From Lineus longissimus (lineage: Eukaryota > Nemertea > Pilidiophora > Heteronemertea > Lineidae): a stretch of DNA of 64,000 bases. Every line of letters starts with the position of its first letter. Positions within the stretch are counted from its first letter, which is position 1. The stretch spans positions 19,849,501 to 19,913,500 of the forward strand of contig NC_088310.1 of the NCBI RefSeq assembly GCF_910592395.1. Direction: 5' to 3'. Positions 23,425-38,600 of this stretch are shown in pieces. The notes beneath the pieces are model-generated. The model was not told the DNA's origin and did no database searches. It saw only the letters and a program-made list of their open reading frames with translations. Made by a program: the position numbers and the translations under genes.

Positions 23425-26400
23425 CATATTCTTTATGGCAAGCTATAACATAATCACTGTATGATCATGCATTAATTTTCATGCAGGTCATTGTTTAACT
23501 TGTTGGCTATGATTGATGAGTCTGTCGGAATTTTTGCTACAGTTGTCAACAGGATATGGTGCTTTTAATTGCGAAAATGATTAGCCTAAATGACCAGACA
23601 AGAGCCAGTTAGCAGTCTGTAACATTGACTGTCAGACTGGTTACGTATTATAAGTCCTGAAAACCAAGTGATCATGAGACATGAGCTGTTCAGCATGCCG
23701 GGCTGACCTTGGATGAAATGAAATTACAATAGTTTCATCAGTTAAGTCATTAGTTTGCGAGGAAAAGAGCAATTGCATGAATTCAGCAATATCCTCGGAA
23801 TGACATTCGTTGTCTGGAAAGACACTTATTACTCCCCATGACAATACGATAGAAAGAAAGTAGATACAGTTAATTTAACTGGAGGTGACGGGTTGTCTGA
23901 GGAATATTTTCAATGATGTTGTATTGAAACAGAAAGAAGAAAACACTTTCATTAATTGAGCTAAAACAATGTATCATCAAATATCAGAGCACGGATGCCG
24001 TTATCTCACTTTATCATTAAACAATAATAGCGCAATAAAACTTGGGTGATGTCATGTCAGAAATATGCTTTGAGAGGAACGTGGCATGCTGCTCTTGGAG
24101 CCATGATAATCTGATCGCCAAGATAACATTGTGTCTGTTTGATTTGTAGGAACCAACTCTGGTGGCTGTGATTTCTGTGCTAACTGCTTCTCCTGGAAAC
24201 GATAATATTTTTCTTCGCTTTCATTAATTGCAGCTGGCAAATTGACCAACCATGTTCCCTTGCATGTATTTCTGAGGTTTTGGAACAAGCAGTACTAACA
24301 TCATGCCGACTTATCGACGGTGAATATCAGTCCTAAAGTCTCCTCCTTGACAGGGGATCGGCATGAACTAACATTCGAACCAAAAGATTGAGGCCAGACA
24401 TTTTTGGCGATAAAATTTTTGGATGTCTATTTCTGGACTGAGGTCTATATTTAGACTACAGTTCTATTCATAGATCGATACCATTTGAAGTGGTCCTTGA
24501 GTGGATTTAAACTGGGTCAGAAAAAAATTATCTGGCCCATTTTGAAAATAAATCACCCTGCATGATATAATTTACCTCTTCAATCTATCATATGTCAATA
24601 TTACATCTCAATTTTTGAGTTTATGCATACAGCACACTGCTATAAACACTGCACTTGAGCTCAGATGGTATGGGCGACAGTGTGAGGGAGGAAGATCCTT
24701 GTGAACGTGTAGTCACCGCACCATCTACTGCGACTTGATGTGCCACACAGACTTGAACTTAAGATACCAGGACCACATGGCTTCTTTTCTGAGGTCATCC
24801 CTTATCATGCAGCCCCCCCCTCCCCCTCCCCATGCAATGTTCCAGCTCCTGTTTCAGAAGAAGTTCAGTTCCATTGAATGTGTCCAGGTGGCAGCACTGG
24901 TGTTATTAAACTTGATATATCCTCAAAGGTTCCCGCCAATAAAACTTTTATTGGTAGTGGCATCTGTTGGAGAAATATTTCATGATATTTGACTTGCAAA
25001 TTCTGTCAGCTGATTTTCGTGAACGTCATCTGCTGTAGTTTGGAATGAGGTAATATCGTTTCCAATTCAAGATAGCAGACTTGATTTTCTTTGAAATTTA
25101 TCATCACACTTATTTCGACCTCTCGAGTTGGCCTCATCATGGTACATGGTATTCATGGTATTGTGGCTGTGCCGCGCTACAGGGCATCCCAGAAAAAATA
25201 GAAAGCTTTCCACGTCTTTAATCAAAAGCTTTTCCACATGTTATGATAAGCCCAAATATATACTTATAACCCCTCTATTTCAGTCCTGGCAGGTACAGTC
25301 CTGACCCGTCTTTCGTCTTTTTCTGCTGTTTTTTTGCATCAGTTATTGCCCTTTGATTCTAGCTTCAGCTAGAATGATTTTGAGTACAACCGGTAGACCC
25401 TTACTACATGGTCTTGGATGATCCATTGGTCAAGGGGTATGGCGCCAACCAGTGGGGAACAAATTCACTTTCTTTCCATGGCAGTCTTTTACAGTGACAA
25501 CCATTCTGTTTTGATGTTCAAAATTGGTTTATTACATACTTTTGTCTCATTAAATCAACAAATTTGGCATGACTGATCTGTTGATTGTGCCAATAAATTA
25601 CTCTTGGTGCTTGCATACACAATTATGTGAGACAACAAATCAGAAATACCTCCGAAGATTGTCCTGGGGAGAAACTTGTACACGGTTTGCATCAGACCAT
25701 TTGGGTCAATGCTCTTTTATCAGTCAATTGATCATATACGCATCGGTCATTGCCAATAAATTCAAATTGTCTTTGTTGAGTTCAACATTCCCACACATCA
25801 AGGCAGCAGTACAGGCGAAAATCTGCACTTGTGCCCATAGAAATGATCAGTTCACTATATGCATTTCATTGCGATTCTTATCTTACTGGCACTATTTCAT
25901 ATGGTCTGACGCTGGTCAAATAAAAAACTGAAATAGCTAAAAAGCGCTTTGGGTCCAGGTAAGAGTTGCTGCCCAGGACAGCCACAGTATGACCTGAGTG
26001 GTCATCACCCCCTGATGTTTAATTGGGGTGGGTCCCCTGCAATGAACCTGCTGTATTATGTGTCCCCCATTGTCCAGTTACTGAGACTCAAGAGGCTTCA
26101 TGGTGTCTCCTATTCATGCTGGCTGATGAGGTGGACAACTCAAAAATAAACCCGACCCTAATTGAAGGCTCTGGCCAGGACCTGATACTGGGCAACCATT
26201 GTCTGGACTTTGATGTCATCAAATGAGGTGGAAATTCTCAAAAATAACCAAGCTTAAACCTCTTATTTTGTCCTTATAGTGAAATCTTACTGTAATTTCT
26301 TCAGCTTAGCCTGGGAGGTTTTTGTTGTTGGGAAATTAGCAAGTATTATTTTATACTGGAGAAAGGTTGCCCCCATGGGCTATGGGGAGGAGACTTTTTA

Positions 26401-29400
26401 ATGGGGACAGCTAGCCATAGAAAGATGCTGGGAAGAGAGGACCCAGTTGCCAAAGATACATTGGACCATGAAAAAAGAAGCCGTTCAACTTGTTTTGATG
26501 AGGTTATACGACAGCACAGTGATCATGTGGAAGTCTTTATCCTGATGATGGGCCAGTCGAAGAGATATCAATTGGGTCTTTTCAGTATTCAGGATATCGT
26601 GCATTGTTGACAGCTTATTCGATATTTTTGCAGTGATGATGTCACAAAGATTAATGACATCATTTACAAACTTACCGTAGCAATGTCTTCAAAATTTATG
26701 ACCAGCTTGAAATTATTGCGTTGATGATGTCACAGTCGCTATGACATTTTAAGCTATATCTTCATGGCCATGCCCAATCAGTCATCTATACTCCCACACA
26801 TTATGCAATCAAGCATAAAATAAATTAGTCACCTGGTCCTTTGAGACTAATCAATATAGGAAATAGCAGGATATGACTGTTAAATTATTCTGGCAGATTA
26901 AGACATTCTGGGAAGCAGAACTTCCTTCATTGCTCATTGCTCATCACTCTTATCTGCACCTGGTCTGCTGTTTATGGAGTCTTGTCCTTAATTGATGACA
27001 ATGATGATGATGATGATGCATTAATTCACTGACCATGCAACTAGAACATTATTATGGGTTCGCTGGTGAGAATATTGAATATGACAACTTCTCCAATATA
27101 GTCAATTTGATTGCTGAGCTTTGGTACTGTCTCAGTCAACTCGATGATGTCATATTTATATGCAAACTTTAGTGTTTCCCACCAAAAAAATGGGTTATTA
27201 CTATTTACTTATACATGTATAGTAGCTGATGGTTGTAAAATTTGAGCATTTAACCAACTGAGAAATAAGTTTCTTCCATATCAAATAATGTTTTATCAAA
27301 ATACAAACATATTCTGTGTGTTTACTAGAAATGTTACATCTCCACATCAAAAAGTATTTCGATATACTTATCACTAAAATCTCTTGTGTCAACTTAAGTT
27401 ATGTCCAATGTTTAGACCTTACAAATCCTTGTAATATTTATACTCCACCAATTGGACCAACAATTGTGATTTACTATGAAGGCTAAAGTATAAATCAACA
27501 TTGCTTAATTTGCTTTGGAAACGTTACTCTATTCTCCTGCCTATTCTTTCTCCTCTTACCTTTTCAATTTTCTGGGATAATTCTCAGAGAAAGCCTCCTC
27601 ACAAAAAAGTTTGGCTTTTATGTACCTTTTGTCAACTAAATTCTTTTATACTTGAAGACCAAACATCCTGTCCATTCAAAACCTCTGCATCCAAAGCTAT
27701 TTAACTTGAATCAATGAAGTATTTTGTTTGTAAAAATTCTTAAAGAAATTTCTTTAGAATATCTTGCATCAGTAGCATTATAAGTATAATGCCTCGTGCG
27801 CTTCACTGGTTTTCTATAGGGTTTCATGGCTCTGATTTGCTCCACTCTCACACCCCCAGGGCGTTTTTTGTTGCACCATTAACCCCTATTGGGCAGCATG
27901 GTGGTGTAGTGATTTGAGAACCGTGCTCAAATCCTGGAAGTGATGAGTCCCAACTTCCAAGTCAAAGAATATGCCTGTGTGGAATGTCATATTCATTTAT
28001 TCAATGTCCGCCAACATCTTTCTTCTAGTGGGAGAGAGATAACTAAAAAAAGAAATGTAATGACTTTTCAATCTCTTAAAGCGGTCTTATCCCAGCCTTT
28101 GGTTGTCGTCCTTGTCCCCATGATCAATTTGGGAAGACATGAATCAAACAACACAAATATATTGTCAAAACGAACACTCAGTGATGAGAAGGATTTGTTA
28201 TGTCTTAATTCCATTATAACAGAAGCTTTTCATCCAGGCCGAGCGAGGAAGTATTTTTCGACAGCCCACAAAATGTACCTTTGAGAAATATTTGCATGAT
28301 GTGAAAAGAATAAATCATATTCATCTGCAACCTTCAAAGGTCTGTGGAACCAAATCTTATTCATGATCACTGGGGCACATCTCTTGACTTTTTATGCCGA
28401 TCACATGGTGGTATTTATTGTCAACACAAGAAGCTGGCCAATAAAATTCTTTTCAAATTGTGTTTGGCGTGGCCCCTCCCATGCCGGATGTTGATTGTGT
28501 AAGCCATATCTTTGCTGTGTCCTGGGTTATCATAAATCAAATGTCTACCTGCCCCCAAGGCAGCCTGGCTTGATTGTCCTAGGCAAACATTGACAAGATA
28601 GTGTAAATGATAGATGAGCATGAGTGGTCACTTCATCTCCATGTTGGCTACATAGAACACTTCATGATCTTTTTTCTGGTCAAGATCATTTTCAGTGGAA
28701 GTTCAATATCAAAATTGTCAGTATCGATAAAAATGTTTGTCAAACTTGACCATTCGGTACTTTAACACTTATTGGTGGTGTTATTCCATCAGTTGCTCGT
28801 CCCCTGCTGTCCCCTCAGTCATTGACGCCCCCCAGTAGGATAATATGACAATCTCTTGGTGGTCAAATGTCCCATTCAGAGGTTGATCAGACAACCATCC
28901 TTGTTCGTCACTTTGATCTTCAAGATCTTTTCTGACATTGAGTCATTTTCATTTATCTGACCACTGCTTCTTTGAAAGGACCTCTCTAGTATTTGAATTA
29001 GTTAATTTGATGACACAATGTTGGCTCTAAGGATAAGTCATTACATAGATTTACCTGAAGATAAAGTGGAGTCTTATTTGCTTTGTGGTCAAATTCTATC
29101 TCAGATTTTAATTTATTTACCAGTACTTCATTCTTTATCTTGACCGATTCCATTCTTTTATATTTAAGCTAAAGAAGAAGACCACATGTTGATTCTACAT
29201 GGAGCCTGTACGTAATGTGTTTCAGATTTTGGTCAGCTTAGGCTGAACTTGCCGATACAAATTGGTCTCTTTTCCTAGCTTTCAATGTGATAAATCAAAC
29301 AGGTTGATTACACAGGTGAAGCTCAGAAAGCTTGGCAAAGAAATCTCATCAGCATAAAACTTGAAAGGATTTCATGAGGATTTCCTAAGGAGTGGTTGGG

Positions 29401-31507
29401 CTGTTTACCTCCTGTACACAGTTAGATAATACCAGCTATTGTCCAATTGTCCTAGTCTCACTACCTGCCTCTAGACCTGAATGGGGGGGAACTGCCTGTT
29501 GCTTTTGCCTTTCTTGGGTGTCATTAGTTTGCTTTGGGAAGAAAAAACACAAATCAATGTTATTGTTCGAGAAGATGCTGAGGCAATCCCTCAGGGTCTT
29601 GTTTGACAAGTCAATTAACTATTACTGCCCTGAGAAAGGTTTTGAGGATTGGTTTTGTAAATGGTTCGTTTCTTGTCCTTTCCTCCGCAGTTATTGTAGA
29701 CTCACTGAGAATATGCTGCTACTGTCTCAACCTGTTGCCCTTAAAACTTTTCTCTCTTTAAATGGCCTGGCAGTCTTTTGAGTCCTTTACTTCTAGGTGA
29801 TAAAACTACTGCTTCTTGCCCTTTCAGATATATGTGCTGCAAGATGTGGTTGCTGGTGTTACCATTCTTAGTGGAGAGTTATGCAATCTTGATGTTGAAG
29901 CAATTCCATCGCACGGATCAACCTCTGCATCTAGATCCCAAAGGCTTTGACATCGCTACACCCTTGGTACGCTCCCCCCAACGTCCTGGTGAAGTATAAG
30001 TTGGTACATGAAGAAGAAGGTCAAGAAAACCTAAGAGTCGGAATGGAACCGATATGGCCATAACTGTATTCAGAAACAAAATACATTGCCCTGCCCTGTA
30101 GTTGGCTTCACCCTTCCTTAAAGAAAATATACCTACAAAAGAATTTAGAACTATCTACTTTAAATATGTTTATCAATTACTTGTTTTCATAGCTTATCTA
30201 TGAACAATCACCAGAAGGTCCTCAGAAATGACTATGAGGGATCCATCTTATTCTTAGGTGATGTAATGGGTTGAATGAATGACCATGAATTGGGCTACTT
30301 TCAAGGATGTGTGCTCTTGCCTGAGGGTGTATGTCTTGTAATGTTGTCCCAAAGATTAACCAGGTGGACAATTTGACCTGGGGCATATCCTGTCATTCTC
30401 TGTTGAAAGTTCTTTAACCCTCTCCTTGCTGGTCTGTGTTTACATTTCATTTACTTGAACCCTTTGCTGAAGAAGTTTAGGTGCTCTAACTGCTTGTGTT
30501 GGGAAAATGTCTTATTTGTTGCTCAGGTGAACAATGAAAAAGAGAAGGACCAGTGCATGACCACAATAATATCAAATTTGTCGAGTGTTGCTCTTCTCTC
30601 TTATCACCGTATACACAGCTAACCAGTCAAATAATGCGCCAAATATCATTCAAAACAAAGCTGACAGCTGCATACATTAGTGTGATAATGTGCTGACAGG
30701 GATCAAAAAGGGTTTCAGTGTGATGATCGGATGTCCATTGTTGCAGCTGTGTGTGTTGATCAGGAACCCAGCCCTCACGTTGCACCACCTCCCATTGAAT
30801 GACCAAGGACGGACCAAACACCCTACGGACCTTTCCCTTCCTGTGTATTGACTCTCATGGATTAACCAGCTGGCTAATATTTATCACAAATTTCCTCATC
30901 CTCTTTACTATGTTGTCATATTAACCCAAGGAGGGCTGTGACATTGGCGAAATCTAAATGTGCCTCAGTAAAAATTGCCTGCTTTTCTTCCGTCTGCTTT
31001 ATTCTCTTTTGAGTTCTTCTTCTGTGTTCCCTTTAAGTTTCTAGGTTTCTAGCTTAGTGCCATATAGGCTCAGTGACTCTGACTTCAACAGAAATTACCT
31101 TCCTAGCTCATAGCTCCCCAAACGTTATGATATTTGTAATCTCACTACAAATGGAGGAGGTTACAACTCTCTAAAACTTTGAAGCCACAAAGCTAATGTA
31201 TCGCTAAGTGCTGCTACTTCCGCCCCTCCATCTATTGATTGTATCCTCTCCAATTATGTTTGATCTGCAGCCGACGTGCTTGCATGTGCCCAATTGTGTT
31301 TAGAAGTGATTAGATTCATGGTGTCATTCAGCTCATAATTTGTATGGCCTCTCTCTCAAATTGCTCTTTATTTATACTTCCTCAATTAGTTATCATTCTG
31401 ATTGCATGATTTGGCACATTATTAGAGAGATATGTGGGCTTTTAACCCTTGACCACTTTTAGATGGCAGTCGCATTTCTGTTGTTTTATTTCCGTGACTG
31501 CTAGTTA
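23425..31507. other. Gene-poor stretch
   Basis: This stretch holds a short (ATG)n run at 27001-27018, a C-rich patch at 24811-24830 and a possible tRNA-like patch at 27893-27955. Open frames such as 25569-25931, 27940-28284 and 29392-29781 have lengths expected by chance and no recognisable motif. Nothing else is seen. Confidence 0.6.
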
Positions 31508-31800
31508 GGACAGTTCCTGACCGAGGTTATGACAGCTTACACAAGGAGAGTTAGCACAGTACATGGTACTGTCTTGTGACAGTTCCTGACTGGGTTTGCA
31601 GTAATTCATCTGTGATTGCTTACCAGAAGAGAACACAGTGCATGGTATTGTCTTGTGACAGTTCCTGACTGGATTTGCAGTAATTCATCTGTGATTGCTT
31701 ACCAGAAGAGAACACAGTGCATGGTACTGTCTTGTGACCGTTCCTGACTGGGTTTGCAGTAATTCATATGTGAGATAACACAATTCATGATGCTGTCTTG
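31508..31800. repeat. Minisatellite, 79-bp period, about 3.5 copies
   Basis: The anchor AGTTCCTGAC recurs at 31512, 31581, 31660 and 31739 (the last with C for A in the flank). Units include CAGTAATTCATCTGTGATTGC and GAACACAGTGCATGGTA. The first unit is 10 bases shorter and the last is truncated. The two central units are nearly identical. Confidence 0.9.
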
Positions 31801-34800
31801 TTATGAAGAATTATTGTCATTGCCAAGACAATGATGCCCCTTTGGCCGTCACAGGTGGGTGACCAGCTTGATCAGAACAGGTTGGCACTGTCATCAGATG
31901 TTGTGATTTCCCACGATGCTGGTTCCAGAATCTCGGTTATTTTTAGCCCTGTTTACGCTATAAATGGCTGTGGGTCAGGATTGTGATCTATGAATTGTGT
32001 TGATGGTGTGTCTAGATGGTCTAGATAAACACCGACCCTATCGATATTGATGATGGGTCATCCGTTTTGTCATAAGATCTGAACCCTAGATCTCTGCGCC
32101 TAAGAGCACATTGTGGTCTTATTTTCATAGCTAATTTGATTGCGCATCCCTTGATGCATTTGCCATTAGCACGAAGGTTTCGACCAGAGGGGTGTTTATA
32201 CTTGAGGTGCATTTAGTCCTCGATAAAAGCACTTCTCGTTTTTTCTGTGCTGATAAATCTTATTTGCCAATTCCACCAAAGGGTATCTTTTGATTGCGGT
32301 GTCTACCTCATCCATTGCAAAATGCTTTAGCATGAAATTTTGTATCTGAATTTTAGGTAGAGTTTCAGTTTACGGCATTGAGGCAATCTGACTATGTTCA
32401 ACAAGAGTTAGTTAGTCTTTGGCAAGGATTAGGTTCATTGAAGTTCAATCTTGACGATCAAAGGCAATAGTTTTTCCCTTCCTATTCATGGAAAAGCAAT
32501 TGAATGAACGTGTCATCCAATTTGAAGGTCACACTAATTCACTGCAATTACATGTACTTCAGCAGTCATCCTCCACAGGAAATGATGAAACAGTGGCTGT
32601 AATTAACTCTGACATCACACCATTGTCACGCACCTTCACTTTACAATCACTTCCTCTTTTGACATCGCAAATCGCAGTCCCTTTCCCACACTGTTTTCCC
32701 TTCCAATTGTTTCGTGATTTCATACTTGAGAATGGCACAAACCATGGGAAATCACTTCTGACTTCTTAAGTAACTTGAAGGCTGATGAAGTACTACATAA
32801 TTAGCACCTCATATTTCCTGTGTTTGTGGAACAATTTACGACTTTTCATTCACAGAAGCTGTGTTAATTCTTATGGGAATCAAAGGACCCAAATGGACCC
32901 TTGTAAGGGTCACTTAAGGATCCTAATTAGCTCCTCAAAATTCCTTTAGGAAAGATTGTGTGAAATTTTTTGTGACTCTACCAGATACCAGATATTGTTC
33001 TTTCCTTGAGCTACATTTCTTTCAAAAGCTTGTATTGAAAAAGTGTTGAAAAATTACTCGTAAAATGAAAGGAAACTGTCATAATCTGTGTCTTAATATG
33101 TTTTAATTTCAATGCTACTGCTCTATTCATTATAACGTGTTGTATCAACATTCTGGTGAGAAGTTGTTAATTGCTGCAATTTTCTGTTCATTTTCACTTT
33201 GAAGTAACAGAGGATTTGTCTCTGGACATAGTCTTTGCAACCTGTTGATTGATGAGGAATATGTCTATGCCTGGATCATTAGCTTATCCGTTAATTGACT
33301 TGGTGAAGAATGCCTGCTTGTGGAATCAGAAAGTCTCAGTTCAGGAATGTCATTGGCTTCCCTCATTAGCCGCTAAATCCTATAATTATGGTCTGAGAGA
33401 TGTCAAATTAGAGGCTAATAACACGCCAAGAGAGAGCCACACCAATGAGTTATTCAGTGGTTTCCTATCTCAAATGGACCATTCTGTCATGGTCTCCAGA
33501 TCGCAATGCAAGGTTCCCAATCAAAATGTCCTCTGGCAAAACAATTAAATCCAAATTGCCAGCCACAATTGACAATGTGATGAAACTGGATTTTGATGCT
33601 TATACTGCAGAATTCACTTGGAAGTGATTTTCTTGTGCTGCAGAGCGTATATCCTCTGCATTCATGTCATACACAATAGCATGCATTATCAAATCTCAGT
33701 GAAGATTTACAAGTAGTTTCACCCTTAACATGAGAAAATTCTCCTCTTGATCAACACTGCGAATGTGCTATTCTGGTATGTCTTATTGGGTGGAATAGTC
33801 ACATTGTGTTTTTGTGCATGGCCTCTTGGATGTGAGTCCTCCTCAATGGAGTCACTGACCTGTAACCAGTGCAATATAAAGAAGACTATTCATCAAAACA
33901 TGAAAAAAGTGCTGCCTCCTTTTCAGGCATCTTAATGGGTTGGTATCATGCAATTTTTAAAGGAATGTCTGTGTGCTGGAATGGCCGACTGATGATGAGG
34001 TTGTCTCATGGGTCTCATCTTGGCCAGTTTGAACTTGATTTTGGGCAAAACATTCACTGATTTTCGGCCAGTCCTGTTCTTTGTTTTCCAAGTTGTTGCT
34101 GATATCATCACTGTATCCTGCCATAAGTGGTTTCATTTTGAAATCATGAAAGCTCTTGGGCGAGCTTACAGAAATGGTTTAATTAGATTAACTTGTTAAA
34201 GGCATCTTTAGCTGTTGTTTGTGTTTCTTCTGTGATTGATTATTCATAAAGCCAAACACAAACACCCATGAAAGCAAACTCTCATCAAAGAGACAATCCT
34301 TATGTCAACTCTACCTAAGTGTCCAATGTCCCCTGGCTATATTGTTGTAAATTATAACTCCCAAAGGCTTCAGAAAGTACCCTTAATTACATGATAAAGT
34401 ACAAATACACACTTTTAGAATTTGCAGGTGCTTAATTGACTTCTTTCATGCCATTCTTTGGTAAAGTCCATGATTTCTCAAAAGCTTGTCAGATTTTTTT
34501 TTCTTTAAGTACACTCATCAAACCACAACCCCCAGGTGGGCCTCTCATGTGCTTCAGACCAGAACTTATGCTAAATGACTGCCTTATATAGGTTCAAAGT
34601 GGCTTAAGTTACATCATGGTGTAAGTATAAAATCATTTCCATCCAATGACTTCACAGTCACTGATTTCGGAACAAAAACTGTTAAAATGGTATACTCTGT
34701 TTCAAAGTCTCTTGTGATGAGCTGTGTGATCACCATCACTGTTGAACTATTAAGAATATATAAATCATTATCAAGAATATAATTTGAAGTATGTCCTACA

Positions 34801-37800
34801 GTTTGCCTTTCAGAAATGTCTGTAGACTTGCTGTATGATAAACGTCTTAGATTTCGAATCAAGTTGTTCCCTCAAAATTGGTCGTAAAGGAGCAGAGTTG
34901 CATTGATATGGAAGCATTACTGGTCAAAACTGAATGATGTTTCAGGTTCATCCAAGAGGCCCACTAATGTCCTTCACATAGTGTCCTTCAAAATGTCCAA
35001 GGGCACAAGTTTAAGAACCTAGTTTATGTCTGGTTTGTAGTGGTAAGAGATTTGAAGTGTCTCCACACCCGACTGGTTACTTTGTCTCCAAACATCTTGG
35101 TCAGACAAAAGTTGTTCATGCTGTATTGAGGGGTTTGTGAGGCAAACAATAGGTGTAGCGATCCAAGATGATACTCTATCTTGTCATCTTGAATCATCCT
35201 TAAAAGCCTGCTTGATTTATGTTTGATTAATGTCAGAGTCCAGCGTGGTGCAGCATAGTAATTAAAATTGAAAGTCCATTCAGGCTAGTCTCGGGTTTGG
35301 ACCGGATCAAAGGGGATAGGAATAGCGGATAGCTTCGTCAGACTCGTCATGCTATCTCATTTCAACTTAAATATCCAAATCGCCTTTGAAATAGCCAGGG
35401 CACTTTTCATTCTCTAGTTGACAACCCCGAGGGTCCTAAAGTCATGAATTACGGTATTGATAATGGACCCAGATTGATGCTAGAAGCAATGCTTTAAGAC
35501 CCTCTAATAGCTACTACTCAATTTTGTGTCATTTCCAATAATTTTGTTTGCCTGGTTGAAGTCATCAGATGCATTTGAGGCATTGCAGGTTATCAGATTG
35601 AATTGCTTTGAAAACTGCCCACAAAATGTAAATCTGCATTTACTTTCTTCTGTCACATTTATCAGACAGTCATCTATTTATATGTACAAGTAACTTTGCC
35701 TACACCAAGTAATGCAATGTTGCATTTTGCATTTTGCAATCCCTTCTGATGAGATTTCAAATGTATCACAAAGTGTGGTTGAGATGTCGATGGTCCCTGC
35801 ATGCTGCATCAGTCTGGACAGCCTCTCAGTCTGTTTCACTTCACACATTTCCTGTCCTTCATCTTCTAAAATGGCTACAGTGTACAGTGTATAAACAAAA
35901 GGGACAAAGAAAATTTCAATGCTTGGACAGATAAACTTTTTGAGTAACTTTTGACAGTTCTTTGACAAATCCCATGCACCGACTAAAAACATGGTCTGAA
36001 AGGTGCTGCCACCTACTTCTGAAGTTATCTCGACCATGTGCTCGGTGGCCCAAGCTTTGGGTGGGATCATTAGAGACTGTGCCGTGGCGCAGCCCACGTG
36101 CTCGGTACTTGTGATTCATTTACATCAAATTTCCACGTGACTCTTGTTTGAAACTTTTTGATGTGGTGAGTCTAAAATAACTTTTAAAGGGAAAAAAATG
36201 TTTGTTGGGGCTGTGACAATTAAGGCACCAAGAGCTTATTCAACAGGTTGCCTCTGAAAATCTCAGTCCAATCTCTGGGTTCAGTCTTGATAGGTTCAGC
36301 AACCAGAGTTCAGTATGCAGATGATGAGATAGGGTTGCTGTTGTCCTTGGTGTGGATACGAAATCAACTTTTCAGCATTTGTGATGGAAGGTTCATAAAT
36401 AGGAGAGGTCATTTTCTTGATATCCGCGACAGAAATAATGTGCCTCTGTATCAATTTGATAGTCAACATCAGTGCACTGCAAGTTTTTCACCTGATCAGG
36501 AACATTTTGTAAACTATATTTTGTTATGACCCTGTTTATGACTCTGCATTGTTCTGTGGATGAGCCTGTCTCAGATTTGTGGTGCAGGTGCAAGTGATGA
36601 AATGCATGCTGCTTCATTCAATGGGCACTTTTCTTTTTCAAAGACAAAACATAAACGATATGCATTGTTCTGTTGTTTATGCCACACTGTGTTGACCTCC
36701 CATTCTCCACCCCTCATAACAAACTGCATAGTCCCATGCTGTGATGTTAGGAGTAAGAAAGGATCAAAGCAAAAACAAAATGATCTAAACTTTATAATCT
36801 GCTTCGGCTTTTTCTAATTCTATTTAGTAACAATAAGTCGCATATGATAAAGCAGCCACACAAAAATGAACATGTAGAGTTCTTTTCAGTTATTCTAACG
36901 AGATTTGCAAGTAGGCATTGAGCTGGTCTGAATCTCTGGTCTTTCTCTTAAGTCTAAAATCTAGATTTAATCCTGTAAGTGTAATGCAATGGTGTGGTAA
37001 ATCTGTTGACTTGGTCCAAAGGGTCAATGTTTCTTAAAGTTTTTTGTGTTGTTTTTCAACTTTTCAGTTTTTCTCTCAACGCAGTTCACAGTGCAGACTT
37101 GTTGCTTCAGTGTCAGTATTGTTGTACCAGGGCCTTCTGACATGTGGTTGTTGTGTCAAAGGCTCTCCAAAGTTTTGCAAGTGCACAAAAATGCGGATAC
37201 ATGTACATGTATTTGCATAATTTTACTACAGAGTGATGGTGATAAATCCCCTTCTGACTTTGAGGAGTCATTGTATTGACTAGATTTAATATGGCAGCCT
37301 GCCAAACTCATTCATATCAACACACGGCTTTATTACCTATGAATATCATTGTGGCAGTGAATATCAAAATGTAATAAGTAATCCCATTCTATTGCATTGT
37401 CATGGCCTGTCACATTGACCAGGGCCTACATGATATTGCCATAAAGGGAAATACAATATTGCAGTGATCCTGTACATGGTAAAAACCCCAGGCACGGACT
37501 TAATAGGCCGAGGTTATTGTTCCATATCCAATAGGCCGACATCTTCCGAACAAGATACTTGTTTACCTCTCAGACAAGTTCTATGTCCATCTACAAGTTC
37601 TATTATTCAGCTAAGTGTGTTTGTGTCGAGCCCTGGAGGGTCAGAACATTGCATGGTGCGGGCCTATTTGCTGGAACTGATGAATATTCATGACATGTGC
37701 ACATGTAGCGTAAATACCGCCTTCAGAATTCACAAATGTTGTTGGCCAGGCGTTTTCTTAGAATATTTCCTATAAGATCATTATTGGGCCAGAGGCTTTA

Positions 37801-38164
37801 TTTTCGTGGCTTCTATTCTTAGGCGCATTCAAAGCCTGTTGATCATTCTTCGGGAGATTTATAATTCATTGCATTTTAAATCACTAGAGGTTCAGGGCAC
37901 TGGATCGTATCCTTGTTTTGGTTTCTTGTTTGCTATAGAGTCATTGCTAAAAACGCCTCCATTGCCCGCATAGTCCTTCGTCTTTTAAAATTTGTCTCTT
38001 AGTCATGTTTCCAATACTCATACTTTATTGCCTTCCTTTGCGATCGATCGTTATCTACAATATTGACCACCTACGCCTTATCAGTAGGCAAGGCGACATG
38101 GTGGTCACCTTTAGTGACCCTACTTATTGACATGAAAAACCTGACAATTCAGTCAGCAGATTAC
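31801..38164. other. Gene-poor stretch
   Basis: Open frames (33249-33548, 35678-36097 on the - strand, 36248-36529) show no recognisable domain or splice context. A tRNA-like patch at 35240-35310 may be an old SINE. Nothing else is supported. Confidence 0.5.
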
Positions 38165-38420
38165 ATTACAGTAAACACCTAGACTAATCAGCAGATGATA
38201 TTACAGTATTAAACACCTACACCAAATCAGCAGATGACATTACAGTAAACATCGTCACTAATCAACAGATTGCATTACAGTAAACACCTACACCAATGTG
38301 CAGATGGCATTACAGTAAACACTGTCACTAATCAACAGATTGCATTACAGTAAACAACTACACTAATGAGCAGATGGCATTATAACTACACTAATTAACA
38401 GATGATCTTTATTACAGAAC
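38165..38420. repeat. Minisatellite, 35-bp period, about 7 copies
   Basis: ATTACAG recurs at 38165, 38200, 38239, 38274, 38309 and 38344, with a decayed copy at 38379. Units read GCAGATGGCATTACAGTAAA followed by CACCTACACTAATCA. Two alternating variants (CACCTACACC and CACTGTCACT) suggest a higher-order 70-bp unit. Confidence 0.9.
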
Positions 38421-38498
38421 ACCTGTACTATACTCAGCAGATGTCATCAAATTGACTCTTTCATCAAAAAAGTGTTGTCTGCCCATTTCCTCTTCTAG

Positions 38499-38600
38499 GT
38501 TGAAATCGTCTTTGGGAGAAAAGCCTTGACATTCAGATATTGTCTGGAAACACCAGTAGTGAAGTTAAAAAAGAATGCTGAATTCGTGGGAGTTTTCTGA
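38499..38600 (+). other. Possible terminal exon, unidentified
   Basis: After a strong acceptor (CCCATTTCCTCTTCTAG) the phase-0 frame stays open for 33 codons (VEIVFGRKALTFRYC...FVGVF) and ends at TGA. No partner exon or donor was found, and such acceptors are common in T-rich introns. Confidence 0.2.

Noticed and set aside
35678-36097. 139-codon - strand frame
   Set aside because: It has no recognised motif. Its length is near the upper chance range for this base composition, and there is no splice support.
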